Origin: Siderastrea siderea
Taxonomy: Eukaryota; Cnidaria; Anthozoa; Scleractinia; Rhizangiidae
DNA: 64,000 nt
Direction of reading: 5' to 3'
Assembly: GCA_964030785.1 (NCBI GenBank)
Contig: OZ034975.1
Location: 46,464,569-46,528,568 of the forward strand
The position numbers were made by a program, and so were the translations under genes. Positions 22,730 to 34,682 of the stretch are shown one piece after another. The notes beneath the pieces were generated by a model. That model was given only the letters and a program-made list of their open reading frames with translations. It made no database searches and was not told the origin of the DNA. The stretch's first letter is position 1, and the number at the start of each line of letters is the position of its first letter.

Positions 22730-25546
22730 ATGCCGAAGTTATTTAAAGGAAAAGACAAAGAAGAGGACGAGGAAGAAGATCGGAAGAAAATTCTACCAAA
22801 CATGAATTTACCGAGCATAGACAGAACTAAACTTAAAGGGTCCTTGAAATGTTTGAAATGGATACAGAAGAAGATTCAGAAGAAAGGGGCGGTATTTCCA
22901 CTGTTTATGATTCTGCTCAACGCTGTGTATCTTACCCTTGGAGGTCTAATTTTCATGGCAGTTGAGAGGCAACCAAAAGTTGTTGTAAATACCACGCAAG
23001 AATTGGTGGAAATTTTCGATGTTTTGAAGGTAAGTTCACTTGCTGCGAGAGACGCGCGCATGGTAATTTTAGCGCACTCTTAAACATTTTGCACGGAATT
23101 GACAGTGGACAAAATCGACGTTCAAATATTGTCGTGTTGCCGTGCCGGACTTAGACACAATTCAGAAATTACGAAAGTTTTGGGTCATGTATTATTTACC
23201 ACACGTCTTGATACTGAAAGAACACACAACAAGCCGAACGCACACACTTTACTAATACATGTAAAGTATAAGTTGTATTTGGAATATCTTTACCGCAAAA
23301 CTTGAATTTATTGCTAAACTCCGCAAAAAGACTTCATTTAATTCCAATTTAGTATCATAACCTAGCATATACTGCGTAAGATTCAAGATTATTCCGACAA
23401 GAAATTCCATTAGATGAAAGTTTAGTCTATTTATTTTTAATGAGGCATCTTCCGTTACGCTTGTAACCTTGAATAAAGGATTTGTCAGTCGTACTTATCC
23501 AACGCGTTCCTGTCTGAAAATATGTCGTTTTACTAAAGAATCTTTGATGTCGCTTGAAAACAAAAGTTTGGCTAAGTTTTCCGTGCAACGTTGGCGTGTG
23601 CTCGTCTTATCTCTATAGTTTATAATCCCGATGGGGAAGTTTCCGATTAAAGAACTTGACAGAGCACTTCAAAGTATGCAAATTTCGTCTCTTTACTTGT
23701 CAGATCATTGATTCTCCCCGTTGCTGAACGATATTTTCAATCTAGACTTCTTCCAGATTAGTGAGCTTTCTAGCTTCTAGCGTTAGAAACACTTAGAAAC
23801 CAAGATATTCCCTTTGAAATCGTTTCACTGCAAAGTTTTATCTATGGGAAATCTAAGTGAATTCTGCTCTCTATTGCTTTTCTATTTATATGCAAATCTG
23901 TAGAAAAAGGCACAGAGAGGCAGCAGTCGGCCTTTAAAGGAATGCTTTTATCAAGCGCCATTTATTAGTAGGGTTTTAAATAAACGATCCCTTGTAATAA
24001 ATATGGTTATCATGTAAAACAGTGCTAACGTTGTAAGGTTTTCAAAAGTACTTCGTGAGAGGACGTTTTGTCGCGGTTTGTCATGAAAACAGAACCTCAT
24101 TAATATTAAAGATCTTCAATTAAAGCTCATTCAAGGAGTGACCGATATTGAAATATAGACTGATACCTCATAATAGCTTTACCAAAACATATGTTTTCTA
24201 AGTAGTTAAAAACTATTTATTCATTTCGTTTATTTGCGTTTATCCAAGATAAAAACGTCAGCAGTAGGGACTCATTCCTCATGTTGAACGCATCACAATT
24301 CCGCAGGCTTGTCCCTAACAGCCGGCAGCCCGCAGAATTAACCAGCTACTTGGGCCGTTTGTGCCGGCTACTTTTGTGATATATATATTTTTTTCAAGAC
24401 AAATTATTTGTTCCTTTACTGGCGCAGATATATGAAAACGAAACTTATTTCCCATTGCAGTTTATTGACTTAAAAATAATCTGCTTGGCAGAGAGATACA
24501 CGATTATTAGTTCATTATGTTGAGTTCTGGGAAATAGATGTAGAAAACACTGAAGGCATGAGTTTATACAAATAAAATTGAAAAGTTACGATTACTTTTG
24601 GAACTGACATTATTGGAAATTTGTGTTCAGAATCAAGGAAATTCTGTTTCTGGGGACTTAAAATGTAAAAATTTCCTGGGGGGCATGCCCCCAGACCCCC
24701 CTAGAAGGGGTCGCCTTTGGCGCTCGATAATCACTATCCGGCTACTTAGAAATAATTGCCAGCTACTTGAAAAGTTGTGGACAACCCTGAATTCGAAATA
24801 GTTCTTTCTTTGTTTTGAACGTCAAAGTGGAGATTTCATAGTCCACAAAAAACAATGACACCGTGGAAATTAAAGTTCTTTCAATGCCTTTGCAATTTAC
24901 TCGCAACTAAGAACAATACCTTTGGTATTTTTCCATACGCCCTTGTACGCCCTTTAATCATGCTAGGTCTCCGGCGTTTCTCCATTTTGCTTTCAGCTAA
25001 AACTTGTTTACAAAGTGTTTCTCGTTCTTATCTCATTCCCATCTCAACAAACTAAATATAAAAGTAAGGAAATCGGCCAAACAGAATTCCAAGGGAAACA
25101 CGAAACTGGCGGCGAGGGCGAGGAAATCTGGCAAAACCTTGATTAGTTTGGTTTTTCATGTGATTGGCTGCCTTCTTAGCAAAAGTAAGTTGCACGTGAT
25201 ATTGAGCAACAAACTCGTGAAATCAAGCCACTCAGAGCAATAGCTGTCTATATCAGCGACCAATCAGGAGCATCGTGTGAGATTTCAATTGTCTTGCGCG
25301 CGTTTTCCGTGAGGGAGGCAGGGTGGCCGAGTGGTTAGGGTGTTGGACTTCAAGTCCGTAGGTCCCGGGTTCGAGTCCCACTCTGAGCACTTCATGGATT
25401 TGTTTCACGGCAGTCCCGAGTTATAAATCCTTCGGCTGCGCTTGTAAATAGCCAACTAGTTTGCCTCCCGCCAGTTGGATTTTTTGAATCAATATTTGTT
25501 TCAGTTGTTACTTAGTTCTTAGAATTGTGAAGCGCTTAGAGACGTT

Positions 25547-25621
<75 letters not shown>

Positions 25622-28600
25622 AAACTTTATTTAAACATGGAAAATCATCAGTTAATTAAGCTTAATTAAGTAAATAACTAAAACTAATTACAACTGCTTT
25701 ACATGATTGCCGTGTGGGAATCCGATATATCAGCTATCTTCTTAATAATTTGTTTAAAATTATTAACAGATACAGCATTTTTTAGGCATTTGGGTAAGTT
25801 ATTCCATAACATAGCCCCGCTGTAAGAGAAGCTCCGTTTCAAATAGTTGGTGTTTGTTTTGGGTAGCGTCAGCTTTCCCTCAGAGTCTCTCAAGTTATAA
25901 ACAGAGTGACGCTGAGAGAAAAGACTTTGAAGATAATCTGGGGCAAGTCCATTCATAGTTTTAAACATCATCAAGGCTTTCTGTTTCTTTCGTCGAAGAA
26001 ATGGCCTCTCCCAGTCGAGGGTGGACGGAAGGTGGTTTGAGCTTGTATCAAAGGGTGATTTAGTAATAACTCTGGCTGCACGATTCTGTAATTTTTGGAG
26101 CTTTTCACTCAAGTAACCACTCAAACAGTCCCAGACAGGGCTGCAGTAATCAAAATGTGGTATAATTAAAGCGTTATAAATTTGAATTGCAGTTTCTTTC
26201 GATATAAAGGGCCGCACTCGTTTAAGGGCACCTATAGCAGAAGAGACTTGCAAATCTCTTCAACGTGTTTACACCAAGAGAGATGAGCATCAATGAAAAG
26301 ACCCCTGAAAGATTTAGTATGATCAACTCTCTCGATAATTTGGTCATCAATTCTGATTTCTACGTCGTCACATTGAGCAGATAGTCTTTGCCTTGATCCA
26401 ATAATCATTAGCTCTGTTTTGGCAACATTTAAACTGAGCTTGCTAGCTTTCAGCCAACAACTAAGGTTATTTAATTCAGGGGCTAAAGCCAGCTTAAGCT
26501 CTGTTAACGTCTTAACAGATAACGTAAGATTGGTATCATCGGCAATAAGCGCTATATGATAAGCGCTATATAAGCTTTGTATTTTTTTCCCGAGCATGCT
26601 CAGCTGTTAATGCTCAGCTGTATGTTTTTGCTTTTGAATTCTGATTAGTTCATAGTTATTAACGTTAGCTGTGATTGGAAGGATAAGTAACCAAGTAACT
26701 AATTTGAGTTTAATTCTTATCTTGTATAAATATCTTGTATAAATGTCTTATCTTATCTTATCTTATCTTATCTTAAAACAAACAACAAACAATTTAGTTC
26801 AAAAAGTTTTTGAAGAGCGTTCTAACTAAAAGCAGTTGATTTTTATATTAATCCACGAAAACCAAGCTTTTGTCAATTTGGTACTAAATCGCTTTTTTAT
26901 TTGTTTTTCTTTTCTTTTTCAACATTTTTGCTCTTCCTCATCAGAATTCTGATATTGGGCAGAAATCATTACCTATTCCACTGAACAGCTCGGATTTTGT
27001 TCGAAACCTCACCTCACAGGATCTAGAGAAACTTGACGGCGTACTTGCTGACATAAGCGATCAGCGCACTGCTGCATCTAAAGCGGAGTGGAATATCTAT
27101 AACTCGATCTTCTTTTGCATGACAGTAACAACGACAATTGGTAAGTCAGATAACCACAATGGCGGTCATAAATGAAAACTTATTTCTCCTTACTATAATA
27201 AGTTGATATAGTAGGTGAACAGATAGTCCATATAATTAAAATTGAAATGAATGTGAACGAAAAAAAATTATGTTTCAATCTTTGAGATAAATGACCTTTT
27301 CTGACACATTTATTTCCTCAGAAAGTTCAAAAAGCGCTTTTAGATGAGAGTGCAAACATTACTATCAACATGAAGTTAAAACTGGGGAGAGTCACTTGTT
27401 TTGTACTTGAGGAAATAATTAGCAAGAAGGCAGATTTTCTGTTCTGAGGGCGAACACTTGAACTCGCGTCACGTACTGATCCGTATCAATCTCTAACATT
27501 AGAGGTGGTGTCACAATACGATAAATTGGAACTAGGATTCGACAAATTATGAAGCTAAGGTCTGGTTACTGAAAACCGTTAGTGGGAACAGGAGTTTGGA
27601 AAAAAAAACAACACCAACAACTGGAAATTGGGATTTTTCAGGAGACATGCTCTCCCGGATTTGTATCCCCTTTCTCCAAAGGGGGTTTCAGAGCTCCGAG
27701 CTAAAAAAAAGCAGGGATCCAGGGCTCCAAGACGGAAAAATCTGGGGCTCTAGGAGACTTCCCTCCAAGCTCCATTTAGCCAAAATCGGCATTTTGTCCG
27801 AGTGCCAAGTAAAGAAAGGCTTTGGCCTCGGGCTCTGGGCTCCATAACAACAACAACAATAGCTTTATTTGCATGACTATAAGTTATTAGAGTATTGCAA
27901 ACGCATACAACTCAACAAAAAGAACTTATAATGTAATAATTATATAAGCAGATAAGAATTAAGTTGCATCAGTCTGAATTGACCTGTCTGAGGCTTCAAC
28001 CCTTCCCCCACCTTACGCTCCTCTTCTTTTTTAGAACCCTAATTGGAAACTGGAACGGTCACAATAAGATAACAAGCAATGCTCCTTCAATGAAAACTAA
28101 TTTTTCTGACTACGAAACAAGTATTAATTGATAGATCTTTGTTGCTCTCTTTTTAGGTTATGGATACTTGTCCCCAGTAACTGCTTGGGGCCGCGTTGTT
28201 TGCGTCATCTATGCCTTATTAGGAATACCGCTGACTTTAGCACTGCTGGCTATCGTCGGTAAAATATTGGGTGATTACATCAACGACGCATGTGCATTTA
28301 TGTTGAAGTGGTACAGAAAAGTGCACAAATCGTACGAATATGAAAGAACGTAAGTAATAGGTACAAGTATGTGGAAATGTGTGTTGGTAGAGGAAGTCGT
28401 TTTCGGTAAAAGTGCGTTTGTAAACACATTGTCGAGCAGACAGCTGAGAATAATAAACAACTGAATAAAAAAAGAACACGTCACTGAGCTAAGTCCCTCA
28501 TTTTCATACAACCAGCTTCCACAAACTTCTTAGTTACTGCTGAAATTTGAAGAGGTGGTGAATGGTAAATTCGAGACTTTGTCAGACGACAAGACGATCG

Positions 28601-30838
28601 TTTTCTTATGCGATCCCGAGACCTTTCAATTTTTAAATTGCGTGACCGAGCTTTTAGAGTTTTCTAAATGCAAGCCCAAAACATTTTAGGACACAAAAAT
28701 TTGAACAGGAGACTTTCAGATCAGTTTCGGGCAACTAAAGATGTTACCTAAGCATATCAGAACTTCGAGATTCATTTCATAGCCTTCTAAAAAGTCAAGA
28801 CTCTAGGCGGCGTCGAAAAAAAGTAAGATTCTGAGACGGCTTGCTCGAAAAATATCGAGACTCCGAGACTGTTTTGCTGAAAATTTCTCAGTAGACTCCG
28901 AGGCGCAAAGAATCGCTCAAAAAAACGAGACTGCGAGACACTTACAATCCAGCTGACTGAAATTTTGCGAGATCATAACTTTTGGTAAGACCATTCGCCA
29001 CCCCTAAACGTTCTCCCTGTCAAATAGTAAACAACCCAGATTTTATAAACGTTCACCTGTCAGTCAAATACAAGTTTGCGAGTAAAAAATCGTTGGCAAG
29101 AATAGGAACTAGTTTGATAGTCTTTGCATCATATCGTGTTGTTTCCCTACTGGCAAGAAACTCCACATAGTCTCTTTCCACACCCAGATTTGTAAATGGG
29201 TACCGATGGCAAAATGTTGGGGGTTACCCAGCATCCCATGCAAGGGAGAGTAATAATACTCCTAGTTGCTTCATGCTACAAAAACCAGAGTTAAGACGCC
29301 GGCCGTGTGGACTGGAACCGACTCGTCTGTGACTTTCCGTTTTTACCTTTATTTGTGGCTAAAAATGTAGCAACATTTTCGCCAACAGATGTTGTGTCGG
29401 CCCAACACGCCAACTTTATATTTTCAAACTAGTTTACAAAGAAACCGAGTTTTTCCATGTTAATGCACCTGAATACCTACCCTCGTCAATACTGTAACAA
29501 GACAAACTACTCATAGATACTCCTGATGACGTCAAATTGGAAACTTTTACTTATCTCTTTTGCTAATTTCTTTTCAGTGTTCAAGAAGGCGATGAAGGCC
29601 AAGTTGATGCGCCTCTGTGGATGGGATTGTTAATATTGCTTTTATTTACAACAATCATGGCGGGGCTGTTTTGCTGGATTGAAAACTGGGATTTTGGTAC
29701 CTCGCTGTATTTCCAGTACATCACTTACCTTACTATTGGATTCGGTGACGTGGTGCCAGAGAAAGAACAGGTAACGTTAGGTTAAAAATTTTTAAAGTAG
29801 GGGCAACGCACGTTTTATACGGACTCAACTCCTCAGTTACAACGAGCTCTTGTCTCAAAACGAAAACACAACAGTTCAAGAATACTGCAATTTGATATAT
29901 CAAGTGAGTTGATATAGAGTAAACAAGTCACCATAAAGAGATTCAAAAGCTGTCGTTTCGAGCGTCAGCTTTTAAAAATAATAAGAAGAAATAAAAATAA
30001 TGGTTTATTCAATAGATTCCACGAGGTGGCGCTTCTTCTATTGAAACTATCTACAGAAAAAAAAGATAAATAAAATAAAATAGAAAATGATAAAAATTAC
30101 GAACGTCTTTAAAACCGTCTTGAAAAAAATTATTATATAATGTCACTGTACCGCTTTTTTAGAACATCTTTTACCGCTGAACAAAATTGACTGTAATTTG
30201 ACATTGCTTTAATATTGTTGGGTAAGGTATTAAAAAGGTTCTGAAGAAATGTCTTGAAAAGTTCCCCTCTCCTGAGGTGTAACCAAGTTTAAAGTAGAAT
30301 TTGAGGGCAAAGTTTTGGTTGGTTTGTGTACTTTTGGTCTGAAATAGGGATCGACTTCTGCCGATTTGGTCCAAAAAGGGAACGATTTTAGGCTTCAAAT
30401 AAGGGACCAGTACTGATTTATATTATTTAGGTCTGAAACAGAGTTAAAGTTTTTTAACTCTTTACCTACATCCTCACCCAAAATCCCTCCCTAGTTTCCT
30501 AAACAAACATTTTTTGTTTCTGTTTTTTCGTTGCTTTCCAGCTTGTCTTCGTGAATGTGTTCCTGGTCTACCTTGGCCTCGCCGTTTTATCCATCACACT
30601 TAACATGATTGCTTCTAACCTCCATCACCAGATGCAGAAAGCATCGTTTATTGAGAAACTCAAAGACACCGAGATGTCGGATTCCTCTTTTGTCAGCTCG
30701 GCGGAGGGGCTTGGTGACGAGGAAAATGGCATTGGTCACGGGAGCAGGGGGCGGCGAGAGTCTGGTGATGACAGTGCAATCAACACGCAGGATACAAATG
30801 GCGGGAAATCTTACGGAAGTACAGGGAGTAGTCCGTGA
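22730..30838 (+). CDS. Two-pore-domain potassium channel (K2P/KCNK family)
   Basis: Five exons join in phase: 22730-23029, 26945-27140, 28157-28349, 29578-29770, 30542-30838, giving 392 aa. K2P channels set leak potassium conductance in the plasma membrane as dimers. Visible parts in order: a charged cytoplasmic N-terminus; M1 (~57-78, FPLFMILLNAVYLTLGGLIF); an extracellular cap with NSS and NLT glycosylation motifs; pore loop 1 with filter TTIGYG, whose second glycine codon is split by intron 2; M2 and M3; pore loop 2 with filter TIGFGD; M4 (VFLVYLGLAVLSITLNMI); and a Ser/Gly/Glu-rich tail of about 70 residues. GYG then GFG filters with a long cap are diagnostic of the family; the subfamily is not resolved. 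The ATG at 22730 is preferred because the basic start MPKLFKGKDK follows directly. Exons 3-5 are duplicated downstream. Confidence 0.93.
24304..24789. mobile_element. hAT-like MITE in K2P intron 1
   Basis: Ends read CAGGCTTGTCCCTAAC on the left and the inverse of CAGGGTTGTCCACAAC on the right, flanked by AATTCCG/AATTCG-like sequence. Inner CCGGCTACTT phrases occur in both halves. It includes GGGGGCATGCCCCCAGACCCC. There is no coding capacity. Confidence 0.6.
25318..25546 (+). mobile_element. tRNA-derived SINE
   Basis: The head (25321-25392) folds like a tRNA: AGGGTGG pairs with CCACTCT as a seven-base acceptor stem, with an A box (TGGCCGAGTGG) and a B box (GGTTCGAGTCC). A non-tRNA body follows (CTTCGGCTGCGCTTGTAAAT, then GTGAAGCGCTTAGAGACG), ending in a trinucleotide tail. 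A functional tRNA is unlikely because the anticodon arm is weak and the tail is SINE-like. Confidence 0.75.
25547..25621. repeat. (GTA)n microsatellite
   Basis: About 25 uninterrupted GTA units form the tail of the SINE and directly abut the 3' end of an oppositely oriented LINE. Confidence 0.97.
25622..26600 (-). mobile_element. 5'-truncated non-LTR retrotransposon (LINE)
   Basis: On the minus strand the reverse-transcriptase C-terminal half is readable in two frames: 26232-26597 contains the catalytic-type IADDTNL box and SWCKHVEEICK; 25699-26253 continues with ALKRVRPFISKET, the YCSPVWD box and WNNLPKCLKNA, ending at 25699. A frameshift near 26240 separates them. The 5' part, including the endonuclease, is missing. 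The motifs fit the CR1/L2/Rex-type group. It sits in K2P intron 1 in antisense orientation. Confidence 0.85.
26745..26774. repeat. (CTTAT)n pentanucleotide repeat
   Basis: Six consecutive CTTAT units, preceded by two copies of CTTGTATAAATAT/GT. It looks like the tail of another small retroposed element. Confidence 0.8.
29171..29350 (+). mobile_element. SINE fragment in K2P intron 3 (copy 1)
   Basis: Matches the 3' half of the SINE at 58680-58980: CACACCCAGATTTGTAAATG, GGGGGTTACCCAGCATCCCA and CTAGTTGCTTCATGCTACAA. The tRNA-like head is missing. Confidence 0.6.
30090..30330 (-). mobile_element. Possible retroelement ORF end (copy 1)
   Basis: On the minus strand a frame reads LFNTLPNNIKAMSNYSQFC and KDVLKKRYSDII then stops at 30133, resembling the extreme C-terminus of LINE-type proteins (FN-x-LP-x2-I/V followed by a basic end). 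An AT-rich tail follows. It lies in K2P intron 4, antisense. Confidence 0.35.
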
Positions 30839-31008
30839 AATATTCAGTATTGCGTCACTTCAGCCAGTTCAGAACTGAGCTTGGCTTGCAAATGGATGGT
30901 GTTTACCAAAACACAATGGCTTCTTAGGTGAAGCTGGAAAATTTTAAATTTCAAAGCAAAAACAGTTCAGTATACCCTTGGAACTGATTAGTCAACAAAT
31001 TAAATTTC

Positions 31009-31183
31009 TAGAATTATATGAAGATCATCGCAGTGAAGGTGTTTCAAATTAAGCAGTTGGAAAGCACCGGTATCGCAGAAGTCATGGGTTCGACTCCCGT
31101 TCAAGCCTGAATTTTTTCAGGTTTCTTCTTTTCAACTGCTTAAGTTGAAACACCTTCACTGCGATGATCTTCATATAATTCTA
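31009..31183. repeat. 39-bp-arm hairpin with tRNA-like B box (copy 1)
   Basis: The arms 31009-31047 and 31145-31183 are perfect inverse copies over 39 bp (GAAGATCATCGCAGTGAAGG and on), and pairing resumes with TTAAGCAGTTG inside. The loop contains GGGTTCGACTCCCG, a good RNA polymerase III B box, and a small AAGCCTGAA..TTCAGG hairpin. It looks like a foldback MITE that captured part of a tRNA or SINE. Confidence 0.85.
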
Positions 31184-32280
31184 TCTTTATCCGCAGTTCA
31201 AATATATGATTATTTCATATATTCATATTCAAATTTTAAAAAATTATTTAAAAATTATTCAAATTATTCAAATAATTTTTTTATAATTTCGGTTCTGTTC
31301 AGCAACTATAAATTGTCTTCAGTAGAGCCATGTTTCAATTTCTTTACAAAGTAATTGTGAATGTTTGATTTAGAAAACTCGTGCAGAGAACTCTGACCAA
31401 TCAGAGAGAAGATGTTTTCTAGTGAACCAATCAGGAACCAACTATGATCAAACGTAAATTGGCTTACGTGCCTTTTCCCGCGCTCGCCACCGCTTGCTCA
31501 TTTCCACGCGTTTCGCAGAAGCTGCATATCATTACTTCGAGTTCTGATTGGTTCTTTCCGTGTTTGGTGTTGCTGTGATTGGACAGACGTATTAAGTTGG
31601 TGCCTAGCTAAACTAAGAAACTCATTGTTGTGGAAGCAAATGCTTCTTAGTTAAGATTTATCAGTATTTTTTTTTAATTACTCCACTACAACAATGAAAA
31701 TATAGTAGCCAATTCTATTTAGCCCCGAGAGAAATATAATTGTGTTGCGGAAACAAATTTCGCACCTCCGAAGCAAGGAATGTTTTTGAATCAAGTCAAA
31801 AACGTTGTTGCTTCCGGAACGGACGCAAATTTTTTTCGGTTTAGGCACGGAAGGAAACAATTCGAAGAAACTCAATGTTTCCTATTTTAGCTAGGCCTTT
31901 AATTTTGCAATAACTGATTGAGACAGGATAGGAGATAGGAGACCGGAGTCTACTCAAATGTCGCTGAAGGACAGAGTAAAAAAAAGGGGGGAGGAATGAT
32001 TTTTTTATTTTATTCTGTTTTCTTGTTTGGAAGACAGAAAAGAAAAAAAAGGGTTTCTTTATATGATACCTTATTTTACTTCACTTTTATAATAGTAGAA
32101 CTATTTATCATTTTATGGTCCATCTTTTTGGTCAGGTATTTAAGGGATCATTTCGATTTTTATACCATTCTTCTGCAGTGTGGGAATGTCAAAAAGAGGG
32201 GCTCTGGTGACGAGACAAAAGAAAAGAGGAATGCCAAGACGCATGCGCACTTTGCCTCAAAACATAATAAAGAAACGGCT

Positions 32281-32372
32281 CTAGTAATCTCCTTTGCAGC
32301 CGTTTTAGGGTCGTCACGCAACACTCCTCGCGTGACGACCCTAAAAACGGCTGCGAAGGAGACTACGGCTCT
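32281..32372. repeat. Near-perfect palindrome (copy 1)
   Basis: CTCCTTTGCAGCCGTTTTAG with GGGTCGTCACGC is mirrored across a nine-base spacer by GCGTGACGACCC with AAAAACGGCTGCGAAGGAG. It would fold into a stem of about 35 bp and resembles a short foldback MITE. Confidence 0.85.
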
Positions 32373-33867
32373 AGGGATGGTCGACAATAAATCGGTTTTA
32401 ATAAGATGTACCGGTTTGTTGCTTAAACCATTTATTTACTGGTACTTGCTAAAAAAAAGAAAGCGGGTTGTACGTAGGCAGTTGTATCAAGTTAAAACTG
32501 TTGCATTACGCAATAATTTTCTTTTTATTTTGAAAAATTCAGGTAAATGTATATATCATTCAATGGACGGGTTGTTGAAATTTATTTTTGTATCTGGTCC
32601 TGATGGCCAATTGTTGTAAAACCTAGTTACGTTGAGCTAGGCTAGATAGGCAAAGGTTAAAGATTTCTGTACTTATTTACAGCGAAACAACTGCAACTGT
32701 ACGAACCAATTTGTGTGTATCGGTATCTGTGCTAATAAAGGAACTTGATATTATTTGAATACAAATTAAGTGATTATCATTTTTCACCAATGTCAACAAC
32801 ACGAAGAAAGAAGACCCTGCATGGTACTGGCGAGGTCGCGTCTACTAGCATTTTTCGTAGTCAAAACTAGTGTGGATGGCTAAGAAAAATAAACAATTTT
32901 AAAATAACAGACACACCCCCTCCCCTCTTTCACTATTGGACACTTTAACAGACAGGGAGGGGAGGGTGAAATTGTCAATGACGATAGACATACGTTAAGT
33001 CCCTCCTGGTCTTCTTTAATGCTTCTCTGAATGAGAAATGATGGACTCAACAAAAATGTTCATGACTGTTTTTTAGTTCTCATTCGATTTTCATGAAAGG
33101 GATTGACGCTAGGGATAGATGGGCTGCTCGTGGCCGCTTAAACTGCGAGCAGACGTTCTTCTTCCTGATCAGTTTTCACGCGTTCTACTCTCCTATCCAT
33201 CACGCGTTCTACTCTCCTACCCTTGAAAAAGAATTATAAAGTCTTCTTAATGTCTGATTTCGTAGTCGTTGTTGCCGGAAATGGGGCGAAAAGTGACTAA
33301 GAGGATTTAGAACTCAAGTCACGTTTGCGCATGACTTCCGGTGTGATAAAAACTACTGAAGTTCCACCCTAACGCCCTTAGTCACAAGATTAATTTTCAG
33401 CACCTTACAAGGACACTACTGAACTGTGTTTATTTTCTTTTTATTTCCGGTATTTTCCAAATTTACACTGAGAAACTCTCATTTACACATAAAAATAGCA
33501 TATACACATTCACGGTTTTAAAATATAGCTCTCCGTGTGAATATTTTTACTTAAATAACACTGAAGTGTTTTGGCATAATGCTTTGCTGTTTTCTTCCGG
33601 TAAACAGTGTTTTGCTTCGCAGAATATCGCATCAAAGACAGTTTTCACTAAGTCAATGACGCCTTATTTCTAATGGCGTTAACGCAGATTTCTTCAGTCA
33701 CGCACCTTGTGTTACACCTGGCCGGCTTAGTGTGACGGACGCACTTCCGTTTCAACCATTCAGTTAGTTTCAGCCGACTGCTCCCGGCCAGCGTTTTACA
33801 GGGAAAAGTCTCGAAGTGTGCGCAAGTCCTGTTTATTCATTATACGTCCCTTCGTTTTCTCTTTCTG

Positions 33868-34682
33868 TCATTGTAACTTCATTTCCCCCAGTTCCTGTTC
33901 CAAAACGTCCATAGCTTCATCTTTCAGTCCTTCTCCACTGAATTCGCCCCTTCTCCGCACTATAAACGACAATATAAACAATTAAAAAAAAACTATTTTG
34001 ACAACTTTCAACTATAGATTTTGTTTTGAATTCTCTGTTCAGTCAACTATTGCGAAGGAACAATCTTTAATAACTCAAAAGCGGCATTTTAAAGTAATTA
34101 TATGTCACTTTTTTGTCATTTTTTCGATGTCTCAGAACTATCCCTCGACGCTTTTTCAAAAATTGACAATGCGAATTCCTGTATAGTGTCGTGACCTACG
34201 ATATTATCATACAAAAATATGGTTTAACCCTTGTCCTTAAATGGACGTTGTTTCACAAGTGACCACTCAAGGAAAACATACATGCTTAATGATATGCGAA
34301 GTGGCGAGGTTATGGCATTTTAAAGACATTGGCCTTTCGATTTTATTGTAAAGAAAAATGTTTCCTTGAAGTCGTTCAATATCACAATTAAAACACATTC
34401 TGCTAATAAAATCACAATTATTAAATAAACAAAGTTCGAACTGTAACTATTAAAACTTGTTTGTCAAGTGGATGATTCCCTTCTCAGAGAGGAAATAAAC
34501 AGGATTTAAAATCAAATACTTAGTCTACCTGTTCGTTTCGGGATGTGACAATAATCGGGAGGCTGAAACGGTGTAGGCCCAGTACACAAACAAGCGATAG
34601 AAAATGCGATCGCTTGTAATCTTTCAGTCTCAGATTTGTTCGCGAGAAGCTCTTCGACTTTTGGATCCAAAAAACTTTTCAT
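33868..34682 (-). CDS. Small two-exon gene, 81 aa (copy 1)
   Basis: Exon 1 is 34529-34682 (ATG at 34682, donor ACAG|GTAGAC). Exon 2 is 33868-33959 (acceptor TTTATAG, stop TGA at 33868). Exon 1 ends one base into a codon and exon 2 supplies two; the joined frame is open. The protein starts MKSFLDPKVEELLANKSETE, continues with a moderately hydrophobic Cys-containing segment (AIAFSIACLCTG), PFQPPDYCHIPKR, a basic RRR and an acidic helical end (DVLEQELGEMKLQ). I do not recognise it. Support for coding: clean splice sites, and in copy 2 both exons stay open, with most of the few changes silent or conservative. Convergent with K2P. Confidence 0.6.

Larger units (their letters stand above)
30839..33867. 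other. Non-coding stretch after K2P (copy 1)
   Basis: K2P 3' untranslated region followed by intergenic sequence up to the small minus-strand gene. It holds a hairpin (31009-31183), an AT-rich run to about 31290, two CCAATCAG-type phrases (31400-31450), and a palindrome (32281-32372). The long open frame at 31996-32619 runs through the palindrome and repeats, and I do not take it as a gene. Confidence 0.55.

Noticed and set aside
25321..25392. Functional tRNA gene
   Set aside because: The acceptor stem and A/B boxes are good, but the anticodon arm is poor and a SINE body with a GTA tail follows.
28275..28511. Minus-strand frames over K2P exon 3 in both copies
   Set aside because: Antisense shadows of a well-supported channel exon.
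31996..32619. 207-residue open frame
   Set aside because: It runs through the palindrome, is low in complexity, and is broken by small indels in the duplicate copy.
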